The notes: generated by a model from the sequence alone, not told the origin. 64,000 nucleotides of DNA from Grimontia celer (GCF_900055185.1 NZ_FIZX01000001.1:1426001-1490000); one strand, 5' to 3'. Positions 46,139 through 55,813 are shown, counted from the first letter of the stretch. Made by a program: numbers and translations.

Positions 46139-46444
46139 AATAACCCCTCGTGAAAAACAACTACCACTTGGGAAAAACTAGAAACAAAAACCCAATGACT
46201 CAAATGTGAAAATTGCGTCTCAATTTGAGAACTCCGACCTAATGAGAGAGCGATAAGTAACAAGAGGCATATAATTTTGTTTTTTCAATGTTTTTTCTCA
46301 AACAACGAAAGCAGCCTTATTTAACAAAACGTTATGCGATAAAAACCTTTTTATTTTGGGAATGAGCGCGACGCTTACTTTCTATACAAATCTTCGCAAA
46401 CACTATACATATTTGGTTAAAAAGCATGACGTAAGAGTGAGCAC

Positions 46445-47044
46445 TTAAATACCGCGAATTTTGTTTAGCGTGTGGTCAATTCTTATCTCCATTTCATCCT
46501 TGGGAATAGATAAGGCCAACATCTTACGAGTGGCGTTAATGTCCAATAAATTCAGAGCCATCCAAGATGCAAGATACTCTGCGGCCAGACATCCTCCGGC
46601 AGTGGCAATGTTGCCCGTGGAGGAAAATGATGAAGAGGAGAAAGAAAGCCCGGTAGCACCCGCCAGAGATTCTGTCTTTAAATCTGTCGAAATGGAAACA
46701 TCGCTTCCAATTATTCCCTTAGCAACAAGCAGTAAAACACCCGAGCATTGTGCACTTATATATTGGCGCTCGGGATCAAGTTGAAATGATGAAATAAAAG
46801 TTGAATTTTCAGCGTATTGATTCGAAAGCTTACCGCTCCCAAATATCACACCGTCATATTCTTCTAGCCTTTCTAACTTTGGATTAGCTTGAATGCACAA
46901 ACCATTCATTGAAATGACATTTGAATGCGTTGAAACAATTTCCGCAACCAAACCAAGATTGTTAAGTCGGTTCAGCATCGTAAAAGCGATCATCGAATCC
47001 ATTTCGTTAAAGCCATCCAACGTGACGATAGCAACTTTTTTCAA
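46445..47044 (-). CDS. DJ-1/PfpI-family protein
   Basis: A 199-residue member of the DJ-1/PfpI/GATase1-like superfamily. Start LKKVAIVTLDGFNEMDS is the family N-terminus, and the nucleophile cysteine sits in SAQCSGVLLLVAKG with a following AGATG block. It begins at TTG 47044, which has an excellent GAGAGGAAG ribosome binding site; the frame runs to 47161, but those residues are not family-like. Homologues are ThiJ-type chaperones or hydrolases, often annotated in redox stress; no partner is visible. The AT-rich 306-base gap between this gene and the RTX start (46139-46444) shows no further feature. Confidence 0.75.
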   Translation of the reverse strand: MKKVAIVTLDGFNEMDSMIAFTMLNRLNNLGLVAEIVSTHSNVISMNGLCIQANPKLERLEEYDGVIFGSGKLSNQYAENSTFISSFQLDPERQYISAQCSGVLLLVAKGIIGSDVSISTDLKTESLAGATGLSFSSSSFSSTGNIATAGGCLAAEYLASWMALNLLDINATRKMLALSIPKDEMEIRIDHTLNKIRGI

Positions 47045-47163
47045 AATGTCTTCCTCTCCAGCTATTTGACTTATGACGACTAATGATTTTGTACTGACAA
47101 GCCTAAGATGAAAAGCTGCCCAAGCCTTTCTTTTCGAATACTGTTTAACCTTGGACAACAAAA

Positions 47164-47187
47164 AAGGCCGCTATTGATAGCGGCCTT
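47164..47187 (-). terminator. Terminator after the bacterioferritin genes (minus strand)
   Basis: AAGGCCGCTAT / ATAGCGGCCTT, 11-bp stem with a 2-base loop; on the minus strand it runs into six T. It ends the bfr transcript 20 bases after its last stop. Confidence 0.85.
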
Positions 47188-47207
47188 GGATTTCAGTCGG
47201 TGTCGGC

Positions 47208-47681
47208 TTATTTGCCCATTTTCGACTGAATGTAGTTTTGCAGACCAATCATATTGATCAAGCGAAGTTGCTTCTCCAGCCAGTACATGTGGTCTGACTC
47301 AGTATCATCAAGAAGCTTCAACAGGATTTCACGGGTCTGGTAGTCCTGCTTCTCTTCACACAGCGCAATCACGGTACGTAGCTCTGCAGCCACCATGTAC
47401 TCGTATTTCAGATCGTTCTGCATCATCTCTTCAACATCAGCACCGATCAGCAGCTTTTCACGAGACTGAACATCCGGCGTGCCTTCCAGGAAAAGGATGC
47501 GGTTGATCAGAATGGATGCATGCTCACGCTCGTCTTCAGACTCGTGATTGATGCGCTCGTAAAGCTCATCCATACCCCAGTCTTCATACATGCGGGCGTG
47601 AACGAAATATTGATCCATCGCAGACAGTTCATTTGTCAGCAAGCGGTTCAGACCATCAATAATTTCTTGATTACCTTTCAT
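47208..47681 (-). CDS. bfr: Bacterioferritin subunit, ferroxidase type without the haem methionine
   Basis: A 157-residue bacterioferritin of the 24-mer iron-storage family. Ferroxidase residues are conserved: E18, E51, H54, E94, and E128/H131 (shifted by one residue, in ESDH). Position 52, the haem-ligating methionine of E. coli Bfr, is arginine here, so this subunit should not bind haem. It lies 2 bases after the second bfr gene and shares its transcript, ending at a terminator. The pair resembles two-subunit bacterioferritins, in which one member supplies the ferroxidase centre. Confidence 0.9.
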   Translation of the reverse strand: MKGNQEIIDGLNRLLTNELSAMDQYFVHARMYEDWGMDELYERINHESEDEREHASILINRILFLEGTPDVQSREKLLIGADVEEMMQNDLKYEYMVAAELRTVIALCEEKQDYQTREILLKLLDDTESDHMYWLEKQLRLINMIGLQNYIQSKMGK

Positions 47682-47683
47682 GA

Positions 47684-48154
47684 TTATTTCTCCATTTTCG
47701 CTTGCAGATAATTTTGTAGACCCGTTAGGCCAATCAGTTCAAGTTGAGACTCGATCCAGTCCAGATGTTCTTCTTCATCTTCAAGGATGTCATTCAACAA
47801 CTCACGCGTTACATAGTCTTGCTTCTCTTCACAGATGGCGATCGCTTCTTTCAGTTGCACCAACTGTTCTTCCAGCATCACTTTGTCGCATTCGATCATT
47901 TCCTGAACTTCCTCGCCAATGCGAAGACGTTCAAGGTGCTGTAGGTTTGGCAGGCCTTCCAAAAACAAAATACGCTCGATCAGCTTATCGGCGTGCTTCA
48001 TGTCTTGAATAGATTTCTTGTATTCGGCTTTATTGAGCGCTTCTAAACCCCAATTACCCAGCATTCTTGCATGGAGGAAGTACTGGTTAATTGCTGTGAG
48101 CTCAGAGGTGAGAATCTTATTCAGCTCAACGACAACGTCTAGATGACCTTTCAT
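47684..48154 (-). CDS. bfr: Bacterioferritin subunit with haem methionine but altered ferroxidase site
   Basis: A 156-residue bacterioferritin starting MKGHLDVV. M52, the haem ligand, is present, while two ferroxidase positions are changed: residue 51 is Asp in place of Glu, and residue 94 is Leu in place of Glu (E95 and E96 follow); E18, H54, E127 and H130 remain. It is first in the two-gene operon. The upstream extension to 48229 in frame is not family-like. A Fur-like box lies 106 bases upstream. Confidence 0.9.
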   Translation of the reverse strand: MKGHLDVVVELNKILTSELTAINQYFLHARMLGNWGLEALNKAEYKKSIQDMKHADKLIERILFLEGLPNLQHLERLRIGEEVQEMIECDKVMLEEQLVQLKEAIAICEEKQDYVTRELLNDILEDEEEHLDWIESQLELIGLTGLQNYLQAKMEK

Positions 48155-48259
48155 CGTGATGATCCTTTTATAACGCTGGTAATCCCAAAAGATGTGCCAC
48201 ATCCTAAGTGAAATCGAGGTGAACAACAACCAGAAAAACTCTTAATTTTCATAACATTA

Positions 48260-48278
48260 GTCAATGATAACCATTCCC
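48260..48278. promoter_or_regulatory. Fur-like box upstream of the bfr operon
   Basis: Matches the classic 19-bp Fur consensus GATAATGATAATCATTATC at 14 of 19 positions, including AATGATAA and CATT. It sits between the bfr operon (start 48154, minus strand) and the methyltransferase gene (start 48459). Fur control of iron storage is known in the family. Confidence 0.55.
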
Positions 48279-48458
48279 ATTTTTATTCACTTTTAGGTTA
48301 CCGATTCGTAATAATCCTTATACATCGCATGGCTTTACCGGCAAGTGTATGGAAAATCTGACCTTATTCGGTTTATGCCCGTAAAGACAGTTTGTCTTTC
48401 CTCTGTTATCCCTCCAAAATACCGGGGTTTCCCCTCCGTTTGTATTCAGAGAAATTTC

Positions 48459-49157
48459 ATGAAATCCGACATGTATTCAAAATTTGCCCAGCAATATGAC
48501 GAAGCAGTTAAAGGCAATATCTACAACGCTTTGTTTGAACGCCCGAACCTGCAAGCCATGCTTGGCGACATCGAAGGAAAGAATGTCTTGGATTTAGGTT
48601 GTGGTTCCGGTGTGTACGCGGATTACTTCTTGAACGAAGGTGCTATGTCAGTCACGTGCCTCGACTTCTCTGCTGAGATGGTCAACATAGTGAAGAACAA
48701 GTTTGATCAACGCGTTTTGGCGTATGTTCAGGACCTATCAGAAGGCTTACCTAAAGAAGTTGACGGGCAATACGATGTCATTGTGTGTCCATTGGTGATT
48801 CACTATCTGAAAGACCTCACCACCCTATTCAACGACGTCCACCGCGTTTTGAAACCAGGCGGATACATGGCGTTTTCAACCCACCATCCGTTTGCAGACT
48901 TTGAGTGTTCCACATCGGGTAACTACTTCGATACCGAGTTGGTGCAAGAAGAATGGAATACCGTCGGCACACCGGTTCAAGTGACCTTCTACCGCCGGCC
49001 ACTGGTTGAAATCACGAATGCAGTCACCAATGCCGGGCTGTCTATCACTCAGATTTCAGAGGGTCAGGCTTCAGAAGCCATTAAACAAGCCTGTCAGCAA
49101 ACCTACGAGCGCTTAAGCAAGAATCCTAATTTCATTTTCATCAAGTGTCAGAAATAG
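48459..49157 (+). CDS. Class I SAM-dependent methyltransferase
   Basis: A 232-residue methyltransferase with the SAM-binding motif I VLDLGCGSGVYADYF (43-57), motif II around YDVIVCPLVIHYLKDL and motif III LKPGGYMAFSTHHP. It belongs to the UbiE/Methyltransf_11-like group; the methyl acceptor is not readable. Start at ATG 48459 (MKSDMYSKFAQQYDE) has AGAGAAA upstream; the frame extends to 48345 without support. It is divergent from the bfr operon and monocistronic; nothing else is supportable in 49158-49437. Confidence 0.8.
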   Translation: MKSDMYSKFAQQYDEAVKGNIYNALFERPNLQAMLGDIEGKNVLDLGCGSGVYADYFLNEGAMSVTCLDFSAEMVNIVKNKFDQRVLAYVQDLSEGLPKEVDGQYDVIVCPLVIHYLKDLTTLFNDVHRVLKPGGYMAFSTHHPFADFECSTSGNYFDTELVQEEWNTVGTPVQVTFYRRPLVEITNAVTNAGLSITQISEGQASEAIKQACQQTYERLSKNPNFIFIKCQK

Positions 49158-49437
49158 ACTTGTACTCAACGGCTTTGGACAAGCTCCACAGTCGTTTTCC
49201 CTCCGAATACTGATTCTCAAAACACCAACAACATTCAGGTGACGATATAGGCTTAATAAGCATCTAAATATATTTCCGATAGTCGTTTTAGCATGCCCAA
49301 CAGTTTTTAAGACTAAGCTTAACCACCGTCTCATGTTCAATCCAAATTCATCCACTTACCTACTTTAGAGTGTTGCGCAATAACAATCAGACATGGATTA
49401 AATGTCGACCAAACGTTGTAACTAAGAAGGAGTTTTT

Positions 49438-50184
49438 ATGACGTCTATTTTGGCTAACTTCACCCACAAGCTGGCTTTACAGTGGAAAAAAGTCACCTGT
49501 ATTCTCACCTTAGCGCTCGTTTTATCTGGTTGTGGCTCTACATCTGCCTCCAAGCCTGATAACTATGCAGAAATTGATTCCATCCTTTCAGCCATGCCTG
49601 CTTATGTCGCCATTAAGAAACAAGATCCCGCTGCGTATGAACGGATCGCAAGCACTATGTCTGGCTTAAAACCTGACAGATCAAACTACAACCAGCTTCT
49701 CGCCGAAACATCGGAAGAGCTTTACGCCTTTATCGAACCTCGCCTCGCGCACGCTTCTGATGAGGCTCTGACCGAATACATGGAACTTCAGGTAGATAAA
49801 ATGGAAGTGCTGAAAGCAAAAGGTGATGGGCTTTGTTACCAGTTTTTAGTTCAAGATCCAAATGGCCCGGTCGTTAGCCATCGTAACTTCTCTAGGGATT
49901 TGGTAAAGCGCGATATGGAAACACTGAAAGAGGTTATCGAAACGTCTGAAACGAAACGCCCAATAGCAGATTTCGAAAACGTGCTGCCAAGCATCGAAAT
50001 CATCTTTTTTACATTGGAGCAAAAGTATGGAGATGACGTTGAGATGTTAGATAACCTTGAGCTGGCATCCCAGAAGAAAGAAGTCTATTGCGACATGCTA
50101 ATCGACATGTACGACGAGCTGTTTGCCCTTCCATCTCAAGACTCTATCGACACGCTTCGCTGGCTGATGAGCGAAGAAGAGTAA
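49438..50184 (+). CDS. Lipoprotein of unknown function
   Basis: A 248-residue protein with a type II signal peptide and lipobox LVLSGC (lipidated C32). The mature sequence is largely helical and acidic, with a conserved-looking GDGLCYQFLV stretch and a KKEVYCDMLIDMYDELF block near the end, whose two cysteines may bond. AAGGAG lies at the right distance before ATG 49438. I do not recognise the family. A hairpin (50195-50224) follows. Confidence 0.7.
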   Translation: MTSILANFTHKLALQWKKVTCILTLALVLSGCGSTSASKPDNYAEIDSILSAMPAYVAIKKQDPAAYERIASTMSGLKPDRSNYNQLLAETSEELYAFIEPRLAHASDEALTEYMELQVDKMEVLKAKGDGLCYQFLVQDPNGPVVSHRNFSRDLVKRDMETLKEVIETSETKRPIADFENVLPSIEIIFFTLEQKYGDDVEMLDNLELASQKKEVYCDMLIDMYDELFALPSQDSIDTLRWLMSEEE

Positions 50185-50194
50185 ATCCTTAAGT

Positions 50195-50224
50195 GAGGTA
50201 TTGGGATCGCGAGCTCAATACCTC
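50195..50224 (+). terminator. Probable terminator after the lipoprotein gene
   Basis: GAGGTATTG (50195-50203) pairs with CAATACCTC (50216-50224), loop 12 bases, then TTCTTT. Confidence 0.65.
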
Positions 50225-50239
50225 TTCTTTCCCATTTAA

Positions 50240-50833
50240 CTAAGCGCCACAACTCCCCACCACCACGCTCACCACATGCTCAATCTTCTCATCCAAATCT
50301 TCCCCTTCAGGAATTGGCTGCATATCGAATACTTGGGGCCATACGAACATGCCGTTAAACAGGCTTGAGTAGGTTTGAGTCATCAGTTCCAGTTTGATGG
50401 CTTTGATTTTCCCGGCCTTCTGCGCTTCATCAAACCAATGGTTCAGCGATTTATTGTTGTAGATTTTTGAAATGATCTGTCTTGCCATATCGGGCTGACG
50501 CAAGAACTCCATCAAGATGGTTCGGGTGAAAGGAATCCCATACGTGCCATAAAGGTTTTCAACCTCATTTCGCGTCATTGTGGTGAGCTGATCACTCAGG
50601 CTTTTGTCGGCGTCGAATTCATATCTCAGGCTTTCATCAATCGAAGACTGAATGATGGTCAGCACAGACTCGAAAAGCACTTCCTTGCTTTCAAAATGAC
50701 GGTACAGCGTGCGCTTTGATACTTCTGCTGTTGTGCAGACACGGTCCATATTCGCAGCCGCAAATCCATGCTGGATAAACTCTTCTTTGGCTGCAGTGAT
50801 GATCGCCAGGCGCTTTTGCTCTGAGCGTGTCAT
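50240..50833 (-). CDS. TetR-family repressor of the adjacent RND pump
   Basis: A 197-residue TetR regulator: N-terminal helix-turn-helix (about 8-55, FIQHGFAAANMDRVCTTAEVSKRTLYRHFESKEVLF) and a C-terminal ligand domain of the TetR_C AcrR-like type. It diverges from the RND adaptor/pump genes and should repress them, presumably until a pump substrate binds. The 180-base intergenic region carries a palindrome listed separately. Confidence 0.88.
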   Translation of the reverse strand: MTRSEQKRLAIITAAKEEFIQHGFAAANMDRVCTTAEVSKRTLYRHFESKEVLFESVLTIIQSSIDESLRYEFDADKSLSDQLTTMTRNEVENLYGTYGIPFTRTILMEFLRQPDMARQIISKIYNNKSLNHWFDEAQKAGKIKAIKLELMTQTYSSLFNGMFVWPQVFDMQPIPEGEDLDEKIEHVVSVVVGSCGA

Positions 50834-50925
50834 GGGCTCTCTCCTTTTCTCAACGCGACAAATCTACCAAGTTGAAATCAAAAAGTACACTTTTGAGTTT
50901 ACCTCAATACAAAACACGCTTAAGA

Positions 50926-50941
50926 TAAACTCAAGAGTTTA
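50926..50941. promoter_or_regulatory. Palindromic candidate operator for the TetR regulator
   Basis: TAAACTC-AA-GAGTTTA is a perfect dyad. A further half site GAGTTTAC lies about 40 bases upstream (50895-50902), in the context CTTTTGAGTTTACC. The dyad is 73 bases before the adaptor gene start. Confidence 0.5.
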
Positions 50942-51013
50942 CTTTTGGTTTTAACACCAAATTGTCTGATAAGACCGGCTTTGCAGGCCGGTCTCTTTGT
51001 GGAGTGGAACTAA

Positions 51014-52108
51014 ATGGTCATCAACACGTTCGGCAAACCGTCATTCAAGCGCGGCGCGATTGCCACTTTGATCATCTCTTCTTTTCTTCTGGCAGGATGT
51101 GGCGAGAGAGCGGTTGAACAAGTCACCGCGCCTGTCATCCAGCCTGCCCTGACTGAGATCGTCGATACACAACAAGCCGCGGATCTCAGCTTTAACGGTG
51201 TGGTGCGCGCAGCTGAACGCGCAGACATGGCCTTCCGCATGGGTGGCCGCCTGACCAACATCTTCGTCAATGAAGGTGATGAAGTAACAAAAGGCCAATT
51301 ACTGGCAACGCTGGATTCTCGCGATGCCAAAACAGCCTTGGAATCAGCAAAACTTGAATTGAGAAACACCACGCTGGAATACGAGCGTGCACTGGCGATT
51401 TATAAGAAAAGCCAGGCGATCTCCAAAGCTGATTTAGATGCGATTACCACACGCTTTGATCTGGCAAAGAACCGTGTTGCTGAAGCAAAGCGCCAGCTGG
51501 AATACACCGAACTTCACGCACCGTTTGATGGCATTGTTGGCCGCAAAATGATGGATAACCACATTCAGGTTCAAGCCAATGAACCTGTGCTGACGGTGCA
51601 TGATCTCAACGACTTGGAAGTGGTGATTAACATTCCTCATCAAGTCATGTTGTCTGGTGGTAACCGCACTAAAGCCATCGCAGAGATTTCTTCGATTCCG
51701 GGGCAAGCGTTCCCGCTGACACTGCGCACTTTTGCTACACAGGCAGATTCAGTCTCCCAGACCTATGCCGTCGTACTCGGGCTTGAGCAGGTGAATGGCT
51801 TCCGCGTTTTGCCGGGCATGGCCGTGAAAGTCATACCAGACACAAATGCTGTTACTGACGAAAACACCCTCATCACCCTGCCGCTGACCGCTGTGGTTCC
51901 TGATAACCAAGGCAAGCAGTTCGTCTGGGTAGTCGGTGAAGAAAACAAAGCTGAAAAACGTTATGTGGACGTGGGCGCGCTGATCAAAGACCGAATTGTC
52001 GTGAAACAGAACTTGGCTCTTGGCGAGCGTGTCATCATCGCAGGAGTTTCCAGCGTGAGAGAAGGCATGGAAGTGCGCCCTTACACTGACGAACGTACTG
52101 GAGCATAA
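51014..52108 (+). CDS. RND efflux periplasmic adaptor (membrane fusion protein)
   Basis: A 364-residue HlyD/AcrA-type adaptor with a lipobox FLLAGC (lipidated C29). It has the lipoyl-like blocks GRLTNIFVNEGDEVTKGQLLATLD and ELHAPFDGIVGRKMMDN flanking a coiled-coil hairpin (about 103-150). It links the pump below to an outer-membrane channel, not encoded here. The gene for the pump begins 2 bases after its stop. Confidence 0.9.
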   Translation: MVINTFGKPSFKRGAIATLIISSFLLAGCGERAVEQVTAPVIQPALTEIVDTQQAADLSFNGVVRAAERADMAFRMGGRLTNIFVNEGDEVTKGQLLATLDSRDAKTALESAKLELRNTTLEYERALAIYKKSQAISKADLDAITTRFDLAKNRVAEAKRQLEYTELHAPFDGIVGRKMMDNHIQVQANEPVLTVHDLNDLEVVINIPHQVMLSGGNRTKAIAEISSIPGQAFPLTLRTFATQADSVSQTYAVVLGLEQVNGFRVLPGMAVKVIPDTNAVTDENTLITLPLTAVVPDNQGKQFVWVVGEENKAEKRYVDVGALIKDRIVVKQNLALGERVIIAGVSSVREGMEVRPYTDERTGA

Positions 52109-52110
52109 CA

Positions 52111-55100
52111 ATGGATATCGCACGTTATACCATTGCCAAACGCACCAGTGTTTGGGTGCTGATTGCCCTCACCCTTATTGGCGGCTACATCAGCTACCTC
52201 AAACTCGGTCGTTTTGAAGATCCGGAGTTTGTTATCCGTCAGGCGGTCATCGTCACCCCATATTCCGGTGCAACAGCACAGGAAGTCTCTGACGAAGTGA
52301 CCGATGTGATCGAAGGCGCGGTGCAATCGCTCCAGGAACTCAAAGAGGTGAAATCCGTCTCCATGCAAGGCATGTCTGAGGTGACGGTTGAAATCAAACT
52401 CGAGTTCGCCAAAAGTAGTGCCGCCCTCCAACAGGTATGGGACAAACTACGCCGCAAGGTATCAGACGCCCAAAGACAACTGCCTCCAGGAGCAGGCCCG
52501 TCGATTGTTAACGACGATTTTGCAGATGTGTACGCCCTGTTCTTTGCCGTGACCGGAGAAGGATTCAGCGATAAGCAGCTGCAGGACTATGTCGATACCC
52601 TTCGCCGTGAAATCGTGCTGGTACCGGGCGTGGCAAAAACCGCGACCTTGGCGGAGCAGCAGGAAACCATCTTCGTCGAGATCTCCAGCGAACGTCTCGC
52701 GGAATTTGGCGTGTCTGCAGAGAAAGTCTTTCAGGTACTGCAAAAGCAAAATTTGGTGACGGTTGCGGGTAGCATTGAAACCCAAGCGATGCGTATTCCG
52801 GTGATCCCAAGTTCCAGCATTGATTCCGTTGCCGACCTGAAAAACCTGCAAGTTGCGGTTGGTGATAACAACACCGTGCTGCGTCTGGGCGATATCGCCA
52901 ATATCGTGCGAGGTTACAAAGAACCTTCCACCATGCTGATGCGATACAACGGCGAGCGCGCAATTGGCTTTGGTATCTCGAATGTCACCGGCGGTAATGT
53001 CGTGGATATGGGTGACGCAGTCAAAGCACGTCTGGAAGAACTGGAAAGCCAGCGTCCGCTCGGCATGGAACTGAATGTTATCTCCATGCAGTCAGATTCG
53101 GTGCGTGATTCTGTCGCCAACTTTATCGACAACCTGATTGCTGCGGTTGCCATCGTATTTGTGGTACTGCTGCTGTTTATGGGCGTCCGCTCTGGTGTGA
53201 TTATCGGCTTTGTCTTGCTGCTGACTGTCGCAGGCACGCTCTGCATCATGCTGATTGAAGATATCGCCATGCAGCGTATTTCGCTGGGTGCGCTGATCAT
53301 CGCGCTTGGCATGTTGGTGGATAACGCCATCGTGGTAACCGACGGTATTCTGGTGCGATTGCAGCAAGAACCGGATGCAGACCGAAAGGTTGTGGTTTCA
53401 GACGTGGTCAACGCCACAAAATGGCCTCTGCTTGGCGGTACTGTCGTCGGTATCTGTGCATTCAGTGCGATTGGTTTGTCGCCATCAGACATGGGCGAAT
53501 ACGCAGGCTCCCTGTTCTGGGTGATCCTGTATTCCATGTTCCTGAGCTGGGTGTTTGCAGTTACCGTCACACCAATGCTGTGCCATGACTTTCTCAAAGT
53601 GAAGCCGGTAAAAGCCGATAAGAAACCGGGTCGTATGGTGACAGGTTACAAAGCCTTACTGACTTGGGTGTTGAAACGCCGCATCATCAGTTGTGCCCTG
53701 CTGTTCGGCACAATGGCAGCAGCGATTTGGGGTGTTCAGTTCGTTCCACCGGGCTTTATGCCGGAATCTCAACGCCCTCAGTTCGTGGTTGATGTGTACT
53801 TGCCGCAAGGCTCAGACATCAAGCGCACCGAGGCAGTAGTCGCAGACATTGAGAAAGACGTGAAAGCCAAAGAAGGCATTACCAATATCACCAGCTTCAT
53901 TGGTGGTGGTGGCCTTCGTTTTATGCTGACGTACGCGCCGGAAGCACGTAACCCAAGCTATGGCCAATTGCTGATTGATATCGACGATTACACCAAAATC
54001 GCCCCGCTTCTCGGCGAACTGCAAAGCGAACTGGATGCGAAATATCCTGACGCGTCAATCAAAGTGTGGAAATTCATGCTGGGACGTGGCGGCGGTAAGA
54101 AAATCGAAGCTGGCTTTAAAGGCCCTGACAGCACGGTGCTTCGCCAGCTAGCAGAACAAGCGAAAGCTATCATGTTGGCCGACGATAACCTGATTGCGGT
54201 GCAAGACGATTGGCGTCAGCAAGTGCCCGTACTTCGCCCTGTTTATTCTTCCGAAGAAGCGCAGCGATTTGGCCTGACTACGCAGGAAATTAACCAGGCG
54301 ATTGCCCAAACCCTGACGGGGCGTAACGTGGGTGTTTACCGCGAAGGCGATGACTTGATCCCGATTGTAGTGCGCGCGCCTGAAAGCGAACGCAACCACC
54401 AGCGTGCGATTGAAAACACCGAGGTATTCAGCCCAGCAGCAGGCTCATTTATTCCTGTCAGCCAGTTGGTGGATTCTGTCGACGTGGTGTATCAGGATGC
54501 GATTCTTCGCCGAATCGATCGCCTACCAACCATTCTGGTTCAGGCAGACCCTGTACCGGGCGTGCTGACTGTCGATGCGTTCAATGATGTCCGCAACAAG
54601 ATTGAAGCCATTGAACTGCCATCGGGATACGAGCTCAAGTGGTACGGAGAATACAAAGCCTCGAAAGATGCCAACGAAGGTCTGGTGATTTCTGCGCCTT
54701 ACGGTTTTGCAGCCATGATTTTGGCGGTTGTTTTCATGTTCAACGCCCTGCGCCAACCACTGGTGATTTGGCTGACTGCCCCACTGGCAGTGGTAGGTGT
54801 GACGGTCGGATTGATTGTGTTCCAGACTCCGTTTGAGTTTATGGCAATCCTCGGCTTCCTGAGCCTGATTGGTATGATGGTGAAAAACGCCATTGTGCTG
54901 GTTGATCAGGCAGACGTGGAAATCCGAGATGGTAAAGCACCCTACTTTGCGATTATCGACGCCGCTCTCAGCCGCGCCCGTCCGGTATTGCTTGGCGCAT
55001 TCACCACCATACTGGGTGTTGCCCCGCTCTTGATTGACCCCTTCTTCAAGAGCATGGCAGTGACCATCATGTTTGGTCTGCTGTTCGCGACCATCCTGAC

Positions 55101-55161
55101 ATTGGTAGTGATACCGTTGTTCTATGCGATTTTCTTTAGGGTGAAGGTGGAGGAGGTTTAA
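52111..55161 (+). CDS. RND-family multidrug efflux permease
   Basis: Proton-driven inner-membrane transporter of 1016 residues, the usual length of the HAE-type family, with twelve membrane helices and two large periplasmic loops. Helix 4 contains the essential aspartates region (GALIIALGMLVDNAIVV), and the helix 11-12 region has GMMVKNAIVLVDQ. It resembles the VexH/AcrB-like group lacking its own TolC gene. No outer-membrane factor is in the operon. Substrate range is unknown. Confidence 0.92.
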   Translation: MDIARYTIAKRTSVWVLIALTLIGGYISYLKLGRFEDPEFVIRQAVIVTPYSGATAQEVSDEVTDVIEGAVQSLQELKEVKSVSMQGMSEVTVEIKLEFAKSSAALQQVWDKLRRKVSDAQRQLPPGAGPSIVNDDFADVYALFFAVTGEGFSDKQLQDYVDTLRREIVLVPGVAKTATLAEQQETIFVEISSERLAEFGVSAEKVFQVLQKQNLVTVAGSIETQAMRIPVIPSSSIDSVADLKNLQVAVGDNNTVLRLGDIANIVRGYKEPSTMLMRYNGERAIGFGISNVTGGNVVDMGDAVKARLEELESQRPLGMELNVISMQSDSVRDSVANFIDNLIAAVAIVFVVLLLFMGVRSGVIIGFVLLLTVAGTLCIMLIEDIAMQRISLGALIIALGMLVDNAIVVTDGILVRLQQEPDADRKVVVSDVVNATKWPLLGGTVVGICAFSAIGLSPSDMGEYAGSLFWVILYSMFLSWVFAVTVTPMLCHDFLKVKPVKADKKPGRMVTGYKALLTWVLKRRIISCALLFGTMAAAIWGVQFVPPGFMPESQRPQFVVDVYLPQGSDIKRTEAVVADIEKDVKAKEGITNITSFIGGGGLRFMLTYAPEARNPSYGQLLIDIDDYTKIAPLLGELQSELDAKYPDASIKVWKFMLGRGGGKKIEAGFKGPDSTVLRQLAEQAKAIMLADDNLIAVQDDWRQQVPVLRPVYSSEEAQRFGLTTQEINQAIAQTLTGRNVGVYREGDDLIPIVVRAPESERNHQRAIENTEVFSPAAGSFIPVSQLVDSVDVVYQDAILRRIDRLPTILVQADPVPGVLTVDAFNDVRNKIEAIELPSGYELKWYGEYKASKDANEGLVISAPYGFAAMILAVVFMFNALRQPLVIWLTAPLAVVGVTVGLIVFQTPFEFMAILGFLSLIGMMVKNAIVLVDQADVEIRDGKAPYFAIIDAALSRARPVLLGAFTTILGVAPLLIDPFFKSMAVTIMFGLLFATILTLVVIPLFYAIFFRVKVEEV

Positions 55162-55181
55162 GCAAGTTGAAAGGAAATACG

Positions 55182-55210
55182 AAGGGAGCCGAGTGGGCTC
55201 CTTTGTTGTT
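55182..55210 (+). terminator. Terminator after the RND pump gene
   Basis: AAGGGAGCC (55182-55190) pairs with GGCTCCTTT (55196-55204), one G-T pair, 5-base loop, followed by TGTTGTTTTT. Confidence 0.7.
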
Positions 55211-55360
55211 TTTGGGCCTTTACCACCTCAAATGGTATTTCGGGTCTTTAAACAACTACAGGCTTCACTGGTTTACTTATCGCTTACCTAAACTATGTGT
55301 CGTCATAAGTATATATTTATGAGTATGCACCATCAGTAAATGGCTACAGTCACGCTATTG

Positions 55361-55813
55361 TTATTCTTTCAACGACTCTAGGTGCAAATATTGCCCGCAG
55401 ACAACATTGGAAACGAGTTTTTGAACGGCTGCGTCATCATCACCAATTAGCCTACCCAAACCGTTGATAGCTTTTACATATAACACTGAGTCATCTAACG
55501 TAATGAAATAAGCAGATTTCACATCTGGTTCTTCTGGGTGTTTTGCGTAAAGCTTGTTCAAACACATATCGAGATCTATCAACGCCGCCATCAGAGATTC
55601 AGCCTCAGGTCTGCGCAGCTTCACTTCGCCTCGATGAACTTGCAGCAATTTCGTCCAAGTTTCTCCCGCTGAATAGCCAACCTCCCTCAGAGATGCAAGC
55701 AACACCTGTTGCTCTAGAAACGTCTCGAAACTATCCATTTTACTTTCAGCTACGGTACAAACGCTGACCAAACTCAACAATACCGATACACAGTACTTAC
55801 TTGTTTTTTTCAA
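55361..55813 (-). CDS. Small secreted protein of unknown function
   Basis: A 150-residue protein with a Sec signal peptide (KKTSKYC, hydrophobic core, cleavage near TVAES, about residue 22). The mature part is helical, with three cysteines including C-terminal VVCGQYLHLES. No family recognised. It has no partner gene and the flanking DNA (55211-55360) is empty. Confidence 0.6.
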   Translation of the reverse strand: MKKTSKYCVSVLLSLVSVCTVAESKMDSFETFLEQQVLLASLREVGYSAGETWTKLLQVHRGEVKLRRPEAESLMAALIDLDMCLNKLYAKHPEEPDVKSAYFITLDDSVLYVKAINGLGRLIGDDDAAVQKLVSNVVCGQYLHLESLKE

